The notes under the pieces are model-generated. The model saw nothing but the letters and a program-made list of their open reading frames with translations. It ran no database searches and had not been told where the DNA came from. The translations under genes and the position numbers were made by a program. This document shows positions 19,586 to 31,259 of a stretch of 64,000 nt of DNA, in pieces. Position 1 is the first letter of the stretch; each line of letters begins with the position of its first letter. Origin of the DNA: an uncultured Curvibacter sp. (GTDB lineage: Bacteria > Pseudomonadota > Gammaproteobacteria > Burkholderiales > Burkholderiaceae_C); assembly GCA_903828535.1 (NCBI GenBank), contig CAIKMN010000011.1:62001-126000 (forward strand), in the 5' to 3' direction.

Positions 19586-19867
19586 TTAGATCTTGTGCTG
19601 GTCACTGTAAGGCACCAGAGCCAAGAAGCGAGCGCGCTTGATGGCGGTGTTCAGCTGACGTTGGTAGATGGCGCGGGTGCCGGTTAAACGGGCGGGAATG
19701 ATTTTGCCGTTTTCAGCAATGAAGTCACGCAGTGTGTCGACGTCTTTGTAGTCGATTTCTTCAACATCGGCCACGGTGAAGCGGCAAAAGCGCTTGCGCT
19801 TGAACAGCAAGGATTGGGTGTTGCGCTTGGGGCGCTTGTTTTTGTCAAATTTCTTAAACGTTGCCAT
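19586..19867 (-). CDS. rpsR: 30S ribosomal protein S18
   Basis: 93 residues, somewhat longer than the 75 of E. coli because of a basic N-terminal extension ([16 protein letters not shown]). The core [18 protein letters not shown], then [31 protein letters not shown], is S18 (segments quoted separately). S18 pairs with S6 on the 30S platform; rpsF is two genes upstream, with priB between. Confidence 0.97.
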   Translation of the reverse strand: MATFKKFDKNKRPKRNTQSLLFKRKRFCRFTVADVEEIDYKDVDTLRDFIAENGKIIPARLTGTRAIYQRQLNTAIKRARFLALVPYSDQHKI

Positions 19868-19891
19868 GTGGGCTCCTCAATAGGGGTAGGC

Positions 19892-20179
19892 TTAAAGGGT
19901 TTGAAACGCTTGAATGTGAAAAATCAGTTGTTTGCCGTTTCGGGGCGTGGTCAAAAACCCGGTAAATTGCCACTCGCTGCCTAAAGGCTGCAGGGCCAGG
20001 GTTTCTGCCATGGTTCCGATAGCAACTGTCTTGACCACCGCTTTAGCGACTCGGCTGGTGCCGGCTTCCAAAACTTGTGACTCGTGTTCGAGCAACAACT
20101 CCAAAGCAGGCAAACCGGCCGGGGTCCATCGCAAAGGTTTGGTTTCTGCGATGCTGGCGGTCAAACAAAGCTGGTTCAC
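19892..20179 (-). CDS. priB: primosomal replication protein N PriB
   Basis: 95 residues, a short OB-fold protein beginning MNQLCLTASIAETKPLRW. PriB helps PriA restart stalled forks and is related to SSB. Its place between rpsF and rpsR is the classic one in beta- and gammaproteobacteria and decides the call, as the sequence is diverged. The gap to rpsF is 12 bases. Confidence 0.9.
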   Translation of the reverse strand: MNQLCLTASIAETKPLRWTPAGLPALELLLEHESQVLEAGTSRVAKAVVKTVAIGTMAETLALQPLGSEWQFTGFLTTPRNGKQLIFHIQAFQTL

Positions 20180-20191
20180 ATTCCTTTCTAA

Positions 20192-20566
20192 TTAACGCTC
20201 GGTGCCAGCAAATTCAGCTTGCTGGGCCTTGCGGGCTTCTTCACGCTCGACGGTCTTCATCATGGAGGAAGGACCGGTTTCGGCCTTCTTCTTCAAGACG
20301 GTGATGTGACGCAGAACCGCATCGTTGAATTTGAAAGCGTGTTCGAGTTCAGCCATGACTGCTTGGTCGGCTTCGATGTTCACGCACAGGTAGTGGGCCT
20401 TGGCCAGCTTGTTGATCAGGTAAGCCAGTTGACGGCGACCCCAATCTTCTACACGGTGCACTTTACCGCCGCCAGCGACGATCATGCCCTTGTAGCGTTC
20501 CAGCATGGCAGGAACTTGTTCGCTTTGATCCGGGTGGATCAGCAAAACGATTTCATAATGACGCAT
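20192..20566 (-). CDS. rpsF: 30S ribosomal protein S6
   Basis: 124 residues starting [18 protein letters not shown], with the core [19 protein letters not shown] and [10 protein letters not shown]. The ATG at 20566 follows a strong GAAGGAG; a longer start at 20623 adds 19 residues and is rejected. The tail beyond about residue 100 is charged, as usual in S6. It is the first gene of rpsF-priB-rpsR-rplI. Confidence 0.97.
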   Translation of the reverse strand: MRHYEIVLLIHPDQSEQVPAMLERYKGMIVAGGGKVHRVEDWGRRQLAYLINKLAKAHYLCVNIEADQAVMAELEHAFKFNDAVLRHITVLKKKAETGPSSMMKTVEREEARKAQQAEFAGTER

Positions 20567-20586
20567 GTTTTCTCCTTCAGGTTGAA

Positions 20587-20616
20587 GCCACCCGCGGCGT
20601 CTAAACGCAGTGTGGC
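20587..20616 (-). promoter_or_regulatory. structured rpsF leader, candidate S6:S18 autoregulatory element
   Basis: Read on the minus strand: GCCAC (20616-20612), then ACT, GCGT, a TTAG loop, ACGC, CGCGG, and GTGGC (20591-20587). Two perfect stems (5 and 4 bp) flank an asymmetric internal loop, 20 bases before the rpsF ATG. Leaders ahead of rpsF that bind the S6:S18 pair are known in many bacteria. I cannot verify the consensus here, so this is position plus structure only. Confidence 0.4.
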
Positions 20617-20631
20617 AAGGCAAAGCCCACG

Positions 20632-20658
20632 ATTATAGGTTAATTTTGGGCATGCCAA
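20632..20658 (-). promoter_or_regulatory. candidate sigma-70 promoter of the rpsF operon
   Basis: On the minus strand TTGGCA (20658-20653) and a perfect TATAAT (20637-20632) are separated by 15 bases, which is short of the ideal 17. The start would fall near 20625, leaving a leader of about 58 bases that contains the hairpin at 20587-20616. Confidence 0.55.
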
Positions 20659-20749
20659 GGGGGTTCATCTTTTTCCTTTGACGAACACGGTCTTTGAAGA
20701 ACACGGTCATGCCCACTCAAACCCACCGGGGTGAATTTTTCAGCGCCCT

Positions 20750-20778
20750 CTTGAAATGGCGTGCCTCCATCCTCAAAT
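20750..20778 (+). promoter_or_regulatory. candidate sigma-32 promoter of grpE
   Basis: CTTGAAA at 20750-20756, a 14-base spacer, and CCTCAAAT at 20771-20778. The transcript would start near 20785, downstream of an ATG at 20694 and upstream of the ATG at 20841, which supports the shorter GrpE start. Confidence 0.6.
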
Positions 20779-20840
20779 CATTCGGGTCCCGTCATTTTTT
20801 GACTTTTTTTACCCATTTCTTTCCCCTTTCACCCTCTTTC

Positions 20841-21413
20841 ATGACCCAACCTAACCCACCCACCTCTGCCGAGCCCACCCCCCACAACGCGTCCCAAAAT
20901 CAAGAGAGCGCTGAGACCAACGTCAGCGACAACAGCCCGGCCGAGTCGAACCTGTCCGATGTTCAAGCCGAGCTGGCCAATCTCAAGGCAAAAAGCGCTG
21001 AATTAGCCGATCAATATTTGCGCGCCAAGGCGGAAGCCGAAAACGCTCGCCGTCGCGCTGAAGAAGAAATTGCCAAGGCCCGCAAATTTGGCATAGAGTC
21101 TTTCGCCGAAAACTTGCTCCCCGTGGTCGACAGCCTGGAGGCCGGCTTGGCCATTCAAGAAGCCACCAACGAGCAAATCCGTGAAGGCGCGGCCGCCACC
21201 CTGCGCCAACTCCACGCCGCTTTGGAGCGGAACAAAGTGTTGGCCATCAACCCCGAAGCGGGCAACAAGTTTGATCCGCACCATCACCAAGCCATTAGCG
21301 TGGTGCCTGCAGATCAAGAACCCAATACCGTCGTGATGGTGCTGCAAAAGGGCTATGCCATTGCTGACCGCGTCTTGCGTCCCGCCTTGGTCACCGTTTC
21401 AGCGCCGAAATAA
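20841..21413 (+). CDS. grpE: nucleotide exchange factor GrpE
   Basis: 190 residues from [19 protein letters not shown]. An acidic, disordered N-terminus leads into a long coiled coil ([21 protein letters not shown], then [18 protein letters not shown]) and the beta domain ending [23 protein letters not shown] (quoted in parts). GrpE releases ADP from DnaK. An in-frame ATG at 20694 would add 49 residues, but it lies upstream of the likely heat-shock promoter. No clear Shine-Dalgarno precedes 20841. dnaK follows 218 bases on with its own promoter. Confidence 0.93.
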   Translation: MTQPNPPTSAEPTPHNASQNQESAETNVSDNSPAESNLSDVQAELANLKAKSAELADQYLRAKAEAENARRRAEEEIAKARKFGIESFAENLLPVVDSLEAGLAIQEATNEQIREGAAATLRQLHAALERNKVLAINPEAGNKFDPHHHQAISVVPADQEPNTVVMVLQKGYAIADRVLRPALVTVSAPK

Positions 21414-21524
21414 GGCTGAAGTCAAAGGTCAAAAGGCGAAAAGCCCAAAACTAAAGACCCACGACGAAATTAACCACAATCCTCACCTTTTTACGTTTAT
21501 ACGCAGCCTTCTTAAGGCCTTGCC

Positions 21525-21552
21525 CTTGAAAGTGCTGCGCTCACCCACACAT
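21525..21552 (+). promoter_or_regulatory. candidate sigma-32 promoter of dnaK
   Basis: CTTGAAA at 21525-21531 (preceded by CC), a 13-base spacer, and CCACACAT at 21545-21552, a partial match to the heat-shock -10. It lies about 80 bases before the dnaK ATG, in the 218-base gap after grpE. Confidence 0.55.
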
Positions 21553-21631
21553 CCCCCTCAAGACGGGCTTTGTTTCTTGATTTTCTGAATCAAGCCCCCT
21601 AACCTAACTTTCAAACATTCTGGAGAAACAC

Positions 21632-23575
21632 ATGGGAAAAATCATCGGTATTGACTTGGGCACCACCAATTCGTGCGTGTCGGTCATGGAAGGCAACACC
21701 ACCAAGGTCATCGAAAACAGTGAAGGCGCGCGCACCACGCCTTCGATCATTGCTTACCAAGAAGACGGCGAAATTCTCGTCGGCGCTTCTGCCAAACGCC
21801 AGGCGGTCACCAACCCCCGCAACACTTTGTACGCCGTCAAGCGCCTGATCGGTCGCAAGTTCCTCGAAAAAGAAGTCCAAAAAGACATCGAGTTGATGCC
21901 CTACACCATCACCAAGGCCGATAACGGCGACGCTTGGGTCGAAGTGCGCGGCAAAAAAATGGCGCCTCCCCAAGTCAGCGCAGAAGTCTTGCGAAAAATG
22001 AAAAAAACCGCTGAGGATTACCTCGGCGAAGAAGTGACGGAAGCCGTGATCACGGTCCCCGCCTACTTCAACGACGCGCAACGTCAAGCCACCAAAGACG
22101 CCGGCCGCATTGCCGGTTTGGATGTCAAGCGCATCATCAACGAACCCACCGCAGCCGCCTTGGCCTTCGGCCTGGACAAGAACGAAAAGGGCGACCGCAA
22201 GATTGCCGTTTACGACTTGGGCGGCGGCACATTTGACGTCTCCATCATTGAAATTGCGGACGTCGATGGCGAAAAGCAATTCGAGGTGTTGTCCACCAAT
22301 GGAGACACGTTCTTGGGCGGTGAAGACTTCGACCAACGCATCATCGAATACATCATCACCGAATTCAAGAAAGAATCTGGCGTTGATCTGTCCAAAGACG
22401 TGCTGGCCCTGCAACGCCTGAAAGACGCGGCCGAAAAGGCCAAGATTGAGCTGTCCTCGTCGGCTTCGACCGACATCAACTTGCCCTACATCACGGCGGA
22501 TGCCTCGGGTCCCAAGCACCTGAATATCAAATTAACCCGTGCCAAGCTCGAGCAATTGGTTGAAGAATTGATCGAACGCACCATCGCGCCTTGCCGTTTG
22601 GCGATCACAGACGCAGGCGTTAATGTGGACGAAATCAACGACGTGATCTTGGTTGGCGGCCAGACCCGCATGCCGGCGGTGCAAGAAAAGGTCAAAGCCT
22701 TCTTCGGTAAAGACCCCCGCAAAGACGTGAACCCTGACGAAGCAGTGGCCGTCGGCGCTGCCATCCAAGGCCAAGTGCTTTCCGGCGACCGCAAAGACGT
22801 GTTGTTGTTGGATGTAACCCCCTTGTCCTTGGGCATCGAAACCTTGGGCGGCGTCATGACCAAGATGATCGCCAAGAACACCACCATCCCCACCAAGTTT
22901 GCGCAAACGTATTCCACTGCGGATGACAACCAACCGGCGGTGACCATCAAGGTCTTCCAAGGCGAGCGTGAAATGGCTTCAGGCAACAAGCTGTTGGGCG
23001 AATTCAACCTCGAAGGCATTCCACCCGCTCCTCGTGGCGTGCCCCAAATTGAAGTGTCGTTCGACATCGACGCCAATGGCATCTTGCATGTTGGCGCGAA
23101 AGACAAGGGCACTGGCAAAGAAAACAAAATTACCATCAAAGCCAACTCGGGCTTGTCTGAAGCCGAAATCCAAAAAATGGTTCAAGATGCCGAGTTGAAC
23201 GCCGCCGATGACAAGAAAAAGCTAGAACTCATCCAAGCCCGCAACCAAGCGGAAGCCACCGCTCACGGCGTCAAGAAAAGCCTGACTGAGCATGGCGACA
23301 AGCTCGACGCCAGTGAAAAGGCGGCCATTGAAGCGGCCGTGAAAGACCTTGAAGCCGCCATGACCACCGAAGACAAAGACGACATCGAGGCCAAAACCAA
23401 CGCCTTAATCACAGCCAGTCAAAAGCTGGGCGAAAAAGTCTACGCTGAACAAGCAGCCCAGGCCGGTGCCACCGACGCTGCGGGGGCCGCAGGTGCCTCT
23501 GCGGGCCCTGGTGCCAGCCCAGCGGCTGATGACAACGTGGTTGACGCTGAGGTCAAAGAAGTCAAAAAAGGTTAA
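21632..23575 (+). CDS. dnaK: chaperone DnaK (Hsp70)
   Basis: 647 residues. [13 protein letters not shown] at the start, [34 protein letters not shown] and [18 protein letters not shown] are the Hsp70 signatures (all seen, each a separate segment). An Ala/Gly-rich lid tail ends [15 protein letters not shown]. It folds and refolds proteins with DnaJ and GrpE and feeds ClpB. An SD-like GGAGAA sits at 21621. Confidence 0.98.
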   Translation: MGKIIGIDLGTTNSCVSVMEGNTTKVIENSEGARTTPSIIAYQEDGEILVGASAKRQAVTNPRNTLYAVKRLIGRKFLEKEVQKDIELMPYTITKADNGDAWVEVRGKKMAPPQVSAEVLRKMKKTAEDYLGEEVTEAVITVPAYFNDAQRQATKDAGRIAGLDVKRIINEPTAAALAFGLDKNEKGDRKIAVYDLGGGTFDVSIIEIADVDGEKQFEVLSTNGDTFLGGEDFDQRIIEYIITEFKKESGVDLSKDVLALQRLKDAAEKAKIELSSSASTDINLPYITADASGPKHLNIKLTRAKLEQLVEELIERTIAPCRLAITDAGVNVDEINDVILVGGQTRMPAVQEKVKAFFGKDPRKDVNPDEAVAVGAAIQGQVLSGDRKDVLLLDVTPLSLGIETLGGVMTKMIAKNTTIPTKFAQTYSTADDNQPAVTIKVFQGEREMASGNKLLGEFNLEGIPPAPRGVPQIEVSFDIDANGILHVGAKDKGTGKENKITIKANSGLSEAEIQKMVQDAELNAADDKKKLELIQARNQAEATAHGVKKSLTEHGDKLDASEKAAIEAAVKDLEAAMTTEDKDDIEAKTNALITASQKLGEKVYAEQAAQAGATDAAGAAGASAGPGASPAADDNVVDAEVKEVKKG

Positions 23576-23617
23576 GTTACCGCTTACGCTTATAGTTACA
23601 AGTTAGCCCTCTCACTG

Positions 23618-23655
23618 CACGCGCCGCGCAAGGCCATCAGGGCAAGCGCGGCGTG
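23618..23655 (+). terminator. hairpin between dnaK and dnaJ
   Basis: CACGC and CGCGC (23618-23629, two bulged bases between) pair with GCGCG and GCGTG (23646-23655), loop 16 bases. A TTGCC follows but no U run. It is more likely an attenuating or RNA-stabilising stem that lowers dnaJ relative to dnaK than a full stop. Confidence 0.4.
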
Positions 23656-23684
23656 TTGCCTTCCACCTCCTAAACGATAAGCAA

Positions 23685-24818
23685 ATGGCCAAACGAGATT
23701 TTTACGAAGTGCTGGGCGTTCCCAAAAACGCCTCCGACGAGGAAATTAAAAAAGCGTATCGCAAGCTGGCGATGAAGCACCACCCGGACAGAAACCAGGG
23801 CGATGCCTCCAAAGCCGCAGAAGAAAAGTTCAAGGAAGTCAAAGAAGCCTACGAAATGCTGAGTGATCCGCAGAAAAAGGCGGCGTATGACCAGCATGGC
23901 TTTGCCGGGGTTGATCCCAACATGCGGGGCCCCAGCGGGGCGGAGGGATTCGGCGGTTTTGCAGAAGCATTTGGCGACATTTTTGGCGACATGTTCGCCC
24001 AGCAACGCGGGGGCGGTCGCGGCGGCCGTCAGGTCTACCGAGGCAACGACCTCAGTTACGCGATGGAAGTCACTCTGGAAGAGGCCGCCAAAGGCAAAGA
24101 CGCCCAAATCCGCATTCCCAGTTGGGAATCTTGCGATGTTTGCCACGGCGTCGGCGCCAAGCCAGGCAGCAGCGTCAAAACCTGCCCCACCTGTGCCGGC
24201 CAAGGCCAAGTGCAAATGCGCCAAGGCTTTTTCAGCGTGCAGCAAACCTGCCCCACCTGCCATGGCAGCGGCAAAATCATCCCCGAGCCTTGCATCGCTT
24301 GCGCTGGTCAGGGCAAGATCAAGAAGCAAAAAACCCTGGAAGTCAAAATCCCAGCGGGCATCGACGACGGCATGCGCATTCGCAGCGTGGGCAATGGCGA
24401 GCCCGGCACCAATGGCGGACCTTCTGGCGATCTGTACATTGAAATTCGCCTCAAGAAGCACGACATCTTTGAGCGCGATGGCGACGATCTGCACTGCTCT
24501 GTGCCCATCAGTTTCACCACCGCGGCGCTGGGCGGTGAGATTGAGGTGCCGACTTTAGAAGGCAAAGCCGCCATCGACATTCCCGAGGGCACTCAGGCGG
24601 GCAAGCAATTCCGGTTGCGGGGCAAAGGCATCAAAGGCGTGCGCGGGAGCTATCCCGGCGATCTTTATTGCCACATCAGCATCGAAACCCCGATCAAATT
24701 GAGCGAGCATCAACGCAAATTACTCAAAGAGTTCGATGAGTCGCTCAACAAAGGGGGGGCCAAGCACCAACCCAACGCCAACGGATGGGCGACCCGCTTG
24801 AAAGCTTTTTTTAGTTGA
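23685..24818 (+). CDS. dnaJ: co-chaperone DnaJ (Hsp40)
   Basis: 377 residues. J domain with the HPD motif (MKHHPDRNQ), a Gly/Phe-rich linker ([18 protein letters not shown]), four zinc-binding repeats ([32 protein letters not shown]), then the substrate-binding C-domains. DnaJ hands substrates to DnaK and stimulates its ATPase. It follows dnaK by 109 bases. Confidence 0.98.
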   Translation: MAKRDFYEVLGVPKNASDEEIKKAYRKLAMKHHPDRNQGDASKAAEEKFKEVKEAYEMLSDPQKKAAYDQHGFAGVDPNMRGPSGAEGFGGFAEAFGDIFGDMFAQQRGGGRGGRQVYRGNDLSYAMEVTLEEAAKGKDAQIRIPSWESCDVCHGVGAKPGSSVKTCPTCAGQGQVQMRQGFFSVQQTCPTCHGSGKIIPEPCIACAGQGKIKKQKTLEVKIPAGIDDGMRIRSVGNGEPGTNGGPSGDLYIEIRLKKHDIFERDGDDLHCSVPISFTTAALGGEIEVPTLEGKAAIDIPEGTQAGKQFRLRGKGIKGVRGSYPGDLYCHISIETPIKLSEHQRKLLKEFDESLNKGGAKHQPNANGWATRLKAFFS

Positions 24819-24827
24819 ACGCCTTGC

Positions 24828-24844
24828 CTCGGGCTTGGCCCGAG
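24828..24844 (+). terminator. hairpin after dnaJ
   Basis: CTCGGGC (24828-24834) and GCCCGAG (24838-24844) form a perfect 7-bp stem with a TTG loop, followed by TTTG. The U tract is short. Confidence 0.5.
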
Positions 24845-24895
24845 TTTGAAAGCGGTAAACTCCATTTGTGTTTCGTTAACCTTTCTAAAACATCC

Positions 24896-25177
24896 ATGAC
24901 CCCAACAAAAAACACCCGCGTCTTCTCTGTGGTCGCCAGCTTGGTTCTGGGCTTGTCCACACAAGTCACCTTGGCACAAACCGCCGCCGCTCCTGCCCCT
25001 GCTGCGCCCGCGCCCATCACCGCCACGCCTTCTAAGGCAGCACCTGCCCCTGCGGCGGCTCCTGCGCCAGCTGCCGCACCTGCTCCAGCTGCAGCCCCCG
25101 CTGCACCTGCCGCGCCCGCTGCTTCTAAAAAGAAGCACAAAAAAGCCCACAAAAAACACAAGGCCGCCAGCAACTGA
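24896..25177 (+). CDS. small secreted Ala/Pro-rich protein with a basic tail
   Basis: 93 residues, no family recognised. The first 27 residues look like a signal peptide (VFSVVASLVLGLSTQVTLA, cut before QT). The rest is almost entirely Ala and Pro repeats of the APAPAAAP kind, ending in a Lys/His-rich tail (SKKKHKKAHKKHKAASN). Similar Ala/Pro proteins with Lys/His tails are often annotated as hypothetical exported proteins. The ATG at 24896 was chosen over one at 24815, which overlaps the dnaJ stop and lacks a signal sequence at its start. Confidence 0.65.
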   Translation: MTPTKNTRVFSVVASLVLGLSTQVTLAQTAAAPAPAAPAPITATPSKAAPAPAAAPAPAAAPAPAAAPAAPAAPAASKKKHKKAHKKHKAASN

Positions 25178-25209
25178 GCCTATAAATTAAAGCGCCTGCC
25201 TTCAAGACC

Positions 25210-28081
<2,872 letters not shown>

Positions 28082-28100
28082 AGGGCCTTTGAACCCTAAA

Positions 28101-28131
28101 AAAAAGGGACGCCTTTCAGCGCCCCTTTTTT
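28101..28131. terminator. bidirectional terminator between katG and sodB
   Basis: AAAAAGGG and CGC (28101-28112) pair with GCG and CCCTTTTT (28119-28130) with one A-C mismatch and a 6-base loop; A and T tracts flank it on both sides. It can end both convergent genes. Confidence 0.8.
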
Positions 28132-28169
28132 AAATATCCGCCTAAAGGGGACCCAACTGCGGTCTCAAC

Positions 28170-28751
28170 TCAAGCGTAGTTGGCTTCAGCAAAAGACCAG
28201 TTCACCAAGCTGTTGAGGAAGGTTTCCACAAACTTTTGACGCAGGTTGCGGTAGTCGATGTAGTAAGCGTGCTCCCACACATCAACGGTCAACAGGGCCT
28301 TGTCTGCGGTGGTCAGGGGCGTGCCCGCCGCGCCGGTGTTGACGATGTCAACCGAGCCGTCGGGCTTCTTCACCAACCAAGTCCAGCCAGAGCCAAAGTT
28401 ACCCACGGCCGACTTCACAAATGCTTCTTTGAAGGCTTCATAGCTGCCCCACTTGGCATTGATGGCTGCAGCCAAAGGACCTGTGGGCATGCCGCCGCCG
28501 TTGGGCTTCATGCAGTTCCAGAAGAAAGTGTGGTTCCAGATTTGGGCTGCGTTGTTGTAGACACCGCCAGTGGAAGTCTTGATGATGTCTTCCAAGGTTT
28601 TGGTTTCGAACTCTGTGCCTTTTTGCAGGTTATTCAAGTTGACGACATACGCGTTGTGGTGTTTACCGTGGTGGAATTCCAAGGTTTCTTGTGAGTAGAA
28701 AGGGGCCAATGCGTCGATGGCATAAGGCAGCGCTGGCAGGGTATGTTCCAT
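28170..28751 (-). CDS. sodB: superoxide dismutase, iron type
   Basis: 193 residues, the same length as E. coli SodB. The metal ligands are H27, H74, D157 and H161 (DVWEHAYY). Q70 in [13 protein letters not shown] is the glutamine that marks the iron form. It disproportionates superoxide in the cytoplasm. The ATG at 28751 follows AAGGAA; the frame stays open far upstream but the rest is shadow of xseA. It lies 44 bases after xseA on the same strand. Confidence 0.96.
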   Translation of the reverse strand: MEHTLPALPYAIDALAPFYSQETLEFHHGKHHNAYVVNLNNLQKGTEFETKTLEDIIKTSTGGVYNNAAQIWNHTFFWNCMKPNGGGMPTGPLAAAINAKWGSYEAFKEAFVKSAVGNFGSGWTWLVKKPDGSVDIVNTGAAGTPLTTADKALLTVDVWEHAYYIDYRNLRQKFVETFLNSLVNWSFAEANYA

Positions 28752-28795
28752 GATGATTTCCTTGGGGTTTTGGGGTTGGGGGAGAAAAAAATGGA

Positions 28796-30169
28796 TTATC
28801 GCACCGTCAAATCGAGTTGGCCGTCGGCCAGACGAGCTTGAATCGATTGACCCGATTTGACCTGCATGACTTGGGTAATGGGCTGGCCATTTTCTTGGGT
28901 GAGCAGGGCATAACCGCGCTTCAAAACCAAATCGGGGTTCATCAAATCCAGTTGTAGGCCCAAGCGATTCAAGCGGTCGCGCTGCTGCCTTTGTTGATCT
29001 GGCCCAACTTGTATCCAGCGTTGTGCGGCTTGTTCGGTTTTGTTTTGCTGCTTTTGGCAGGCTTGCCTCACCCCTTTTTGCAGCCGCTGCTCGAGATTCA
29101 GCAAGGCCCAGCGGGCTTCGTTGGCACGTGACGAGGGGCGACCCAATCGGTTGGCCACCCAATCCAAACGTTGTGCGCAGGCATCGATTTGGTGGGTCAG
29201 CGCGTCTGCCAGGCGGTCCTCCAAAAGGTCCAAAGCCCCCAGCCAAATGGCCTGGGGCTGGGCCACCAGTTCAGCCGCTGCGGTCGGGGTTGGGGCGCGC
29301 ACATCGGCCACAAAATCGGCAATGGTGAAGTCGGTCTCGTGGCCCACGCCACAAATAACCGGCACCGGGCTTAGCAACAGGGTGCGGGCCAACTGCTCGT
29401 CGTTGAAGGCCCATAAATCCTCCATCGAACCTCCGCCGCGCACGAGCAAAATCACGTCCACTTTGGCAGTGCCCGGTTTGGGTTCTTCATGGGCCGCATA
29501 AAGCGCTTGCAGCGCTTTGACCAATTCAACCGGCGCCTGCGCGCCCTGCACGGCGGCGTTGACCAAGACCACCTCCAAGTGGGGCACCCGCCGCGCCAAT
29601 GCCGTGGCGACATCGTGCAAAGCCGCCGCGCCCAAGGAAGTGACCAAACCGATGCGCCTCGGCATCAAGGGCAAAGGGCGCTTGCGCTCGGTGTCGAACA
29701 GGCCCTCGGCCTGGAGCTTTTCTTTCAAACGCAAAAAGGCCTCGAACAAAGCCCCTTGTCCCGCTTTTTGCAAGCGCTCCACAATCAGTTGCAAATCACC
29801 TCGGGGCTCGTAAACGCCCAGACGGCCTGTCACTTCGACCAAATCGCCCTCGCGGGGTGAGAACGACAGGCCATCGGCGGCACGTTTGAACATCGCGCAG
29901 CGGAGTTGGCCTTGGCGGTCTTTCAAAGAAAAATAACAATGACCGCTGGCAGCGCGGGTAAAGCCGGCGATTTCGCCCCGCACTTGTACGGGATTAAAGC
30001 GGGCCGCCAAAGCGTCGGCAATGGCCCGGCACAAGGCGCCCACGGGCCAAACCCGGGCCGCACCAAAATCGGCTGCATCGGCATGGCCGCTGGAGAGGCG
30101 TTCGGAGGCCATGGCGGCGGTATTTTGGTTGGTGGAGTCGAAGGAGGTCAGGTCCATAATGCTTGCCAT
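28796..30169 (-). CDS. xseA: exodeoxyribonuclease VII large subunit
   Basis: About 457 residues from the ATG at 30169; ATG 30157 four codons on is also possible. An N-terminal OB fold ([24 protein letters not shown], seen in parts) precedes the catalytic core with [36 protein letters not shown] and [18 protein letters not shown] coiled-coil region follows. Exo VII degrades single-stranded DNA and needs XseB, which is not in the window. It is divergent from the ExbB-like gene with only about 30 bases between. Confidence 0.95.
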   Translation of the reverse strand: MASIMDLTSFDSTNQNTAAMASERLSSGHADAADFGAARVWPVGALCRAIADALAARFNPVQVRGEIAGFTRAASGHCYFSLKDRQGQLRCAMFKRAADGLSFSPREGDLVEVTGRLGVYEPRGDLQLIVERLQKAGQGALFEAFLRLKEKLQAEGLFDTERKRPLPLMPRRIGLVTSLGAAALHDVATALARRVPHLEVVLVNAAVQGAQAPVELVKALQALYAAHEEPKPGTAKVDVILLVRGGGSMEDLWAFNDEQLARTLLLSPVPVICGVGHETDFTIADFVADVRAPTPTAAAELVAQPQAIWLGALDLLEDRLADALTHQIDACAQRLDWVANRLGRPSSRANEARWALLNLEQRLQKGVRQACQKQQNKTEQAAQRWIQVGPDQQRQQRDRLNRLGLQLDLMNPDLVLKRGYALLTQENGQPITQVMQVKSGQSIQARLADGQLDLTVR

Positions 30170-30201
30170 AATCTCTGGCAACTCATTGAACGGAGCGCCC
30201 T

Positions 30202-30822
30202 TTGTTTTCCATCATACAAGCAGCAGGCTGGCCGATTTGGCCGCTTTTGGCTTGCTCCATCGTCGCCTTGGCCTTGATCATCGAACGCTTTATCCAATTG
30301 CGTCCAACAAAAATTTTGCCGCCCGGCCTGTTTGACGAAGCCCTGGCCGTGAGCCGCGACAAATTGCCCAGCCGGAAGGTGATTGACCACATGGCCGACA
30401 CCTCGCCTTTGGGCAAGGTCTTGGCGAGTGGTTTTCAAGCCCTGCAAGAACACCCTAAATGCAGCGAATCGGAGTTGCAAGGCGCCATGGAAGCCGCCGG
30501 CCGGCGGGTAGAGGCGGAGTTGCAAAAAAACCTGAATGCCTTGGCTACCATTGCCTCGGTTGCGCCCTTGTTGGGTCTGTTGGGCACCGTGATCGGCATG
30601 ATTGACATTTTTAGCTCGCAAAGCGCTGAGAGTGGCGGCAACCCCGTCCTGCTCGCGCAGGGCATTTCCATGGCCTTGTACAACACGGCTTTTGGCCTGA
30701 TGGTGGCCATTCCTTCGCTCATGTTTTGGCGGTACTTCCGGGGTCAAGTGGACGCGGCTGTTTTGGCCTTGGAAGCCGATGCCGAGCGCTTGCTGCGCCA
30801 CCTGAACCACCTGCGCAAATAA
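30202..30822 (+). CDS. exbB: MotA/TolQ/ExbB proton channel family protein
   Basis: 206 residues with a membrane segment near the start (WPIWPLLACSIVALALIIERF), then two more around NALATIASVAPLLGLLGTVIGM and ALYNTAFGLMVAIPSLMFW. This is the ExbB/TolQ layout. The start is TTG at 30202, with GGAG 6 bases before it; no ATG is available until well inside the protein. With the ExbD-like partner it would use the proton gradient to power TonB- or Tol-type transport. There is no tonB, tolA or tolB nearby, so the exact partner is unknown. Confidence 0.9.
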   Translation: MFSIIQAAGWPIWPLLACSIVALALIIERFIQLRPTKILPPGLFDEALAVSRDKLPSRKVIDHMADTSPLGKVLASGFQALQEHPKCSESELQGAMEAAGRRVEAELQKNLNALATIASVAPLLGLLGTVIGMIDIFSSQSAESGGNPVLLAQGISMALYNTAFGLMVAIPSLMFWRYFRGQVDAAVLALEADAERLLRHLNHLRK

Positions 30823-30826
30823 AGCC

Positions 30827-31246
30827 ATGCGATTCAACAAGCGTCGACAAGACGACCCCGACATCAATTTAATTCCCTTCATCGACGTGTTGTTGGTCGT
30901 GGTTATTTTTTTGATGCTGTCGACGACCTTCAGCAAACCAAGTGAACTGTCGGTTCGCCTGCCCAGCGCCGATGGCCAAACGCCGCCTCAACGCCCCAAA
31001 GAACTGGTGCTGAGCGTCACCGCCACCGGCCAATATGCACTCAATAACAGGCCGGTGGGGGACGACGTGCCGGGCTTGGTCACGGCCTTGTCGGCATTGG
31101 CCAGCCCGGAGGCGGTGTTGATCATCAGCGCTGATGGACGGGCCAGCCACCAATCGGTCATCCATGTCATGGAAGCGGCACGGCAGGTTGGCTTGTCTCG
31201 AGTGACTTTTGCGACCCAAGCCACGGCCAAAACAGCCCCGCATTGA
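30827..31246 (+). CDS. exbD: ExbD/TolR biopolymer transport protein
   Basis: 139 residues. A single N-terminal membrane segment holds the conserved aspartate (INLIPFIDVLLVVVIFLML), followed by a periplasmic domain. It is 4 bases after the ExbB-like gene, a clear partner. The order exbB-exbD-lpxK is common in this group. Confidence 0.92.
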   Translation: MRFNKRRQDDPDINLIPFIDVLLVVVIFLMLSTTFSKPSELSVRLPSADGQTPPQRPKELVLSVTATGQYALNNRPVGDDVPGLVTALSALASPEAVLIISADGRASHQSVIHVMEAARQVGLSRVTFATQATAKTAPH

Positions 31247-31259
31247 CAGGATTGACGCC

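Noticed and set aside
21611-22519. Open frame of 302 codons opposite dnaK
   Set aside because: Antisense shadow with no start signal or family match.
28752-29246. Upstream extension of the sodB frame
   Set aside because: The extra 165 residues lie over xseA in another frame; sodB has a good ribosome binding site at its usual start.
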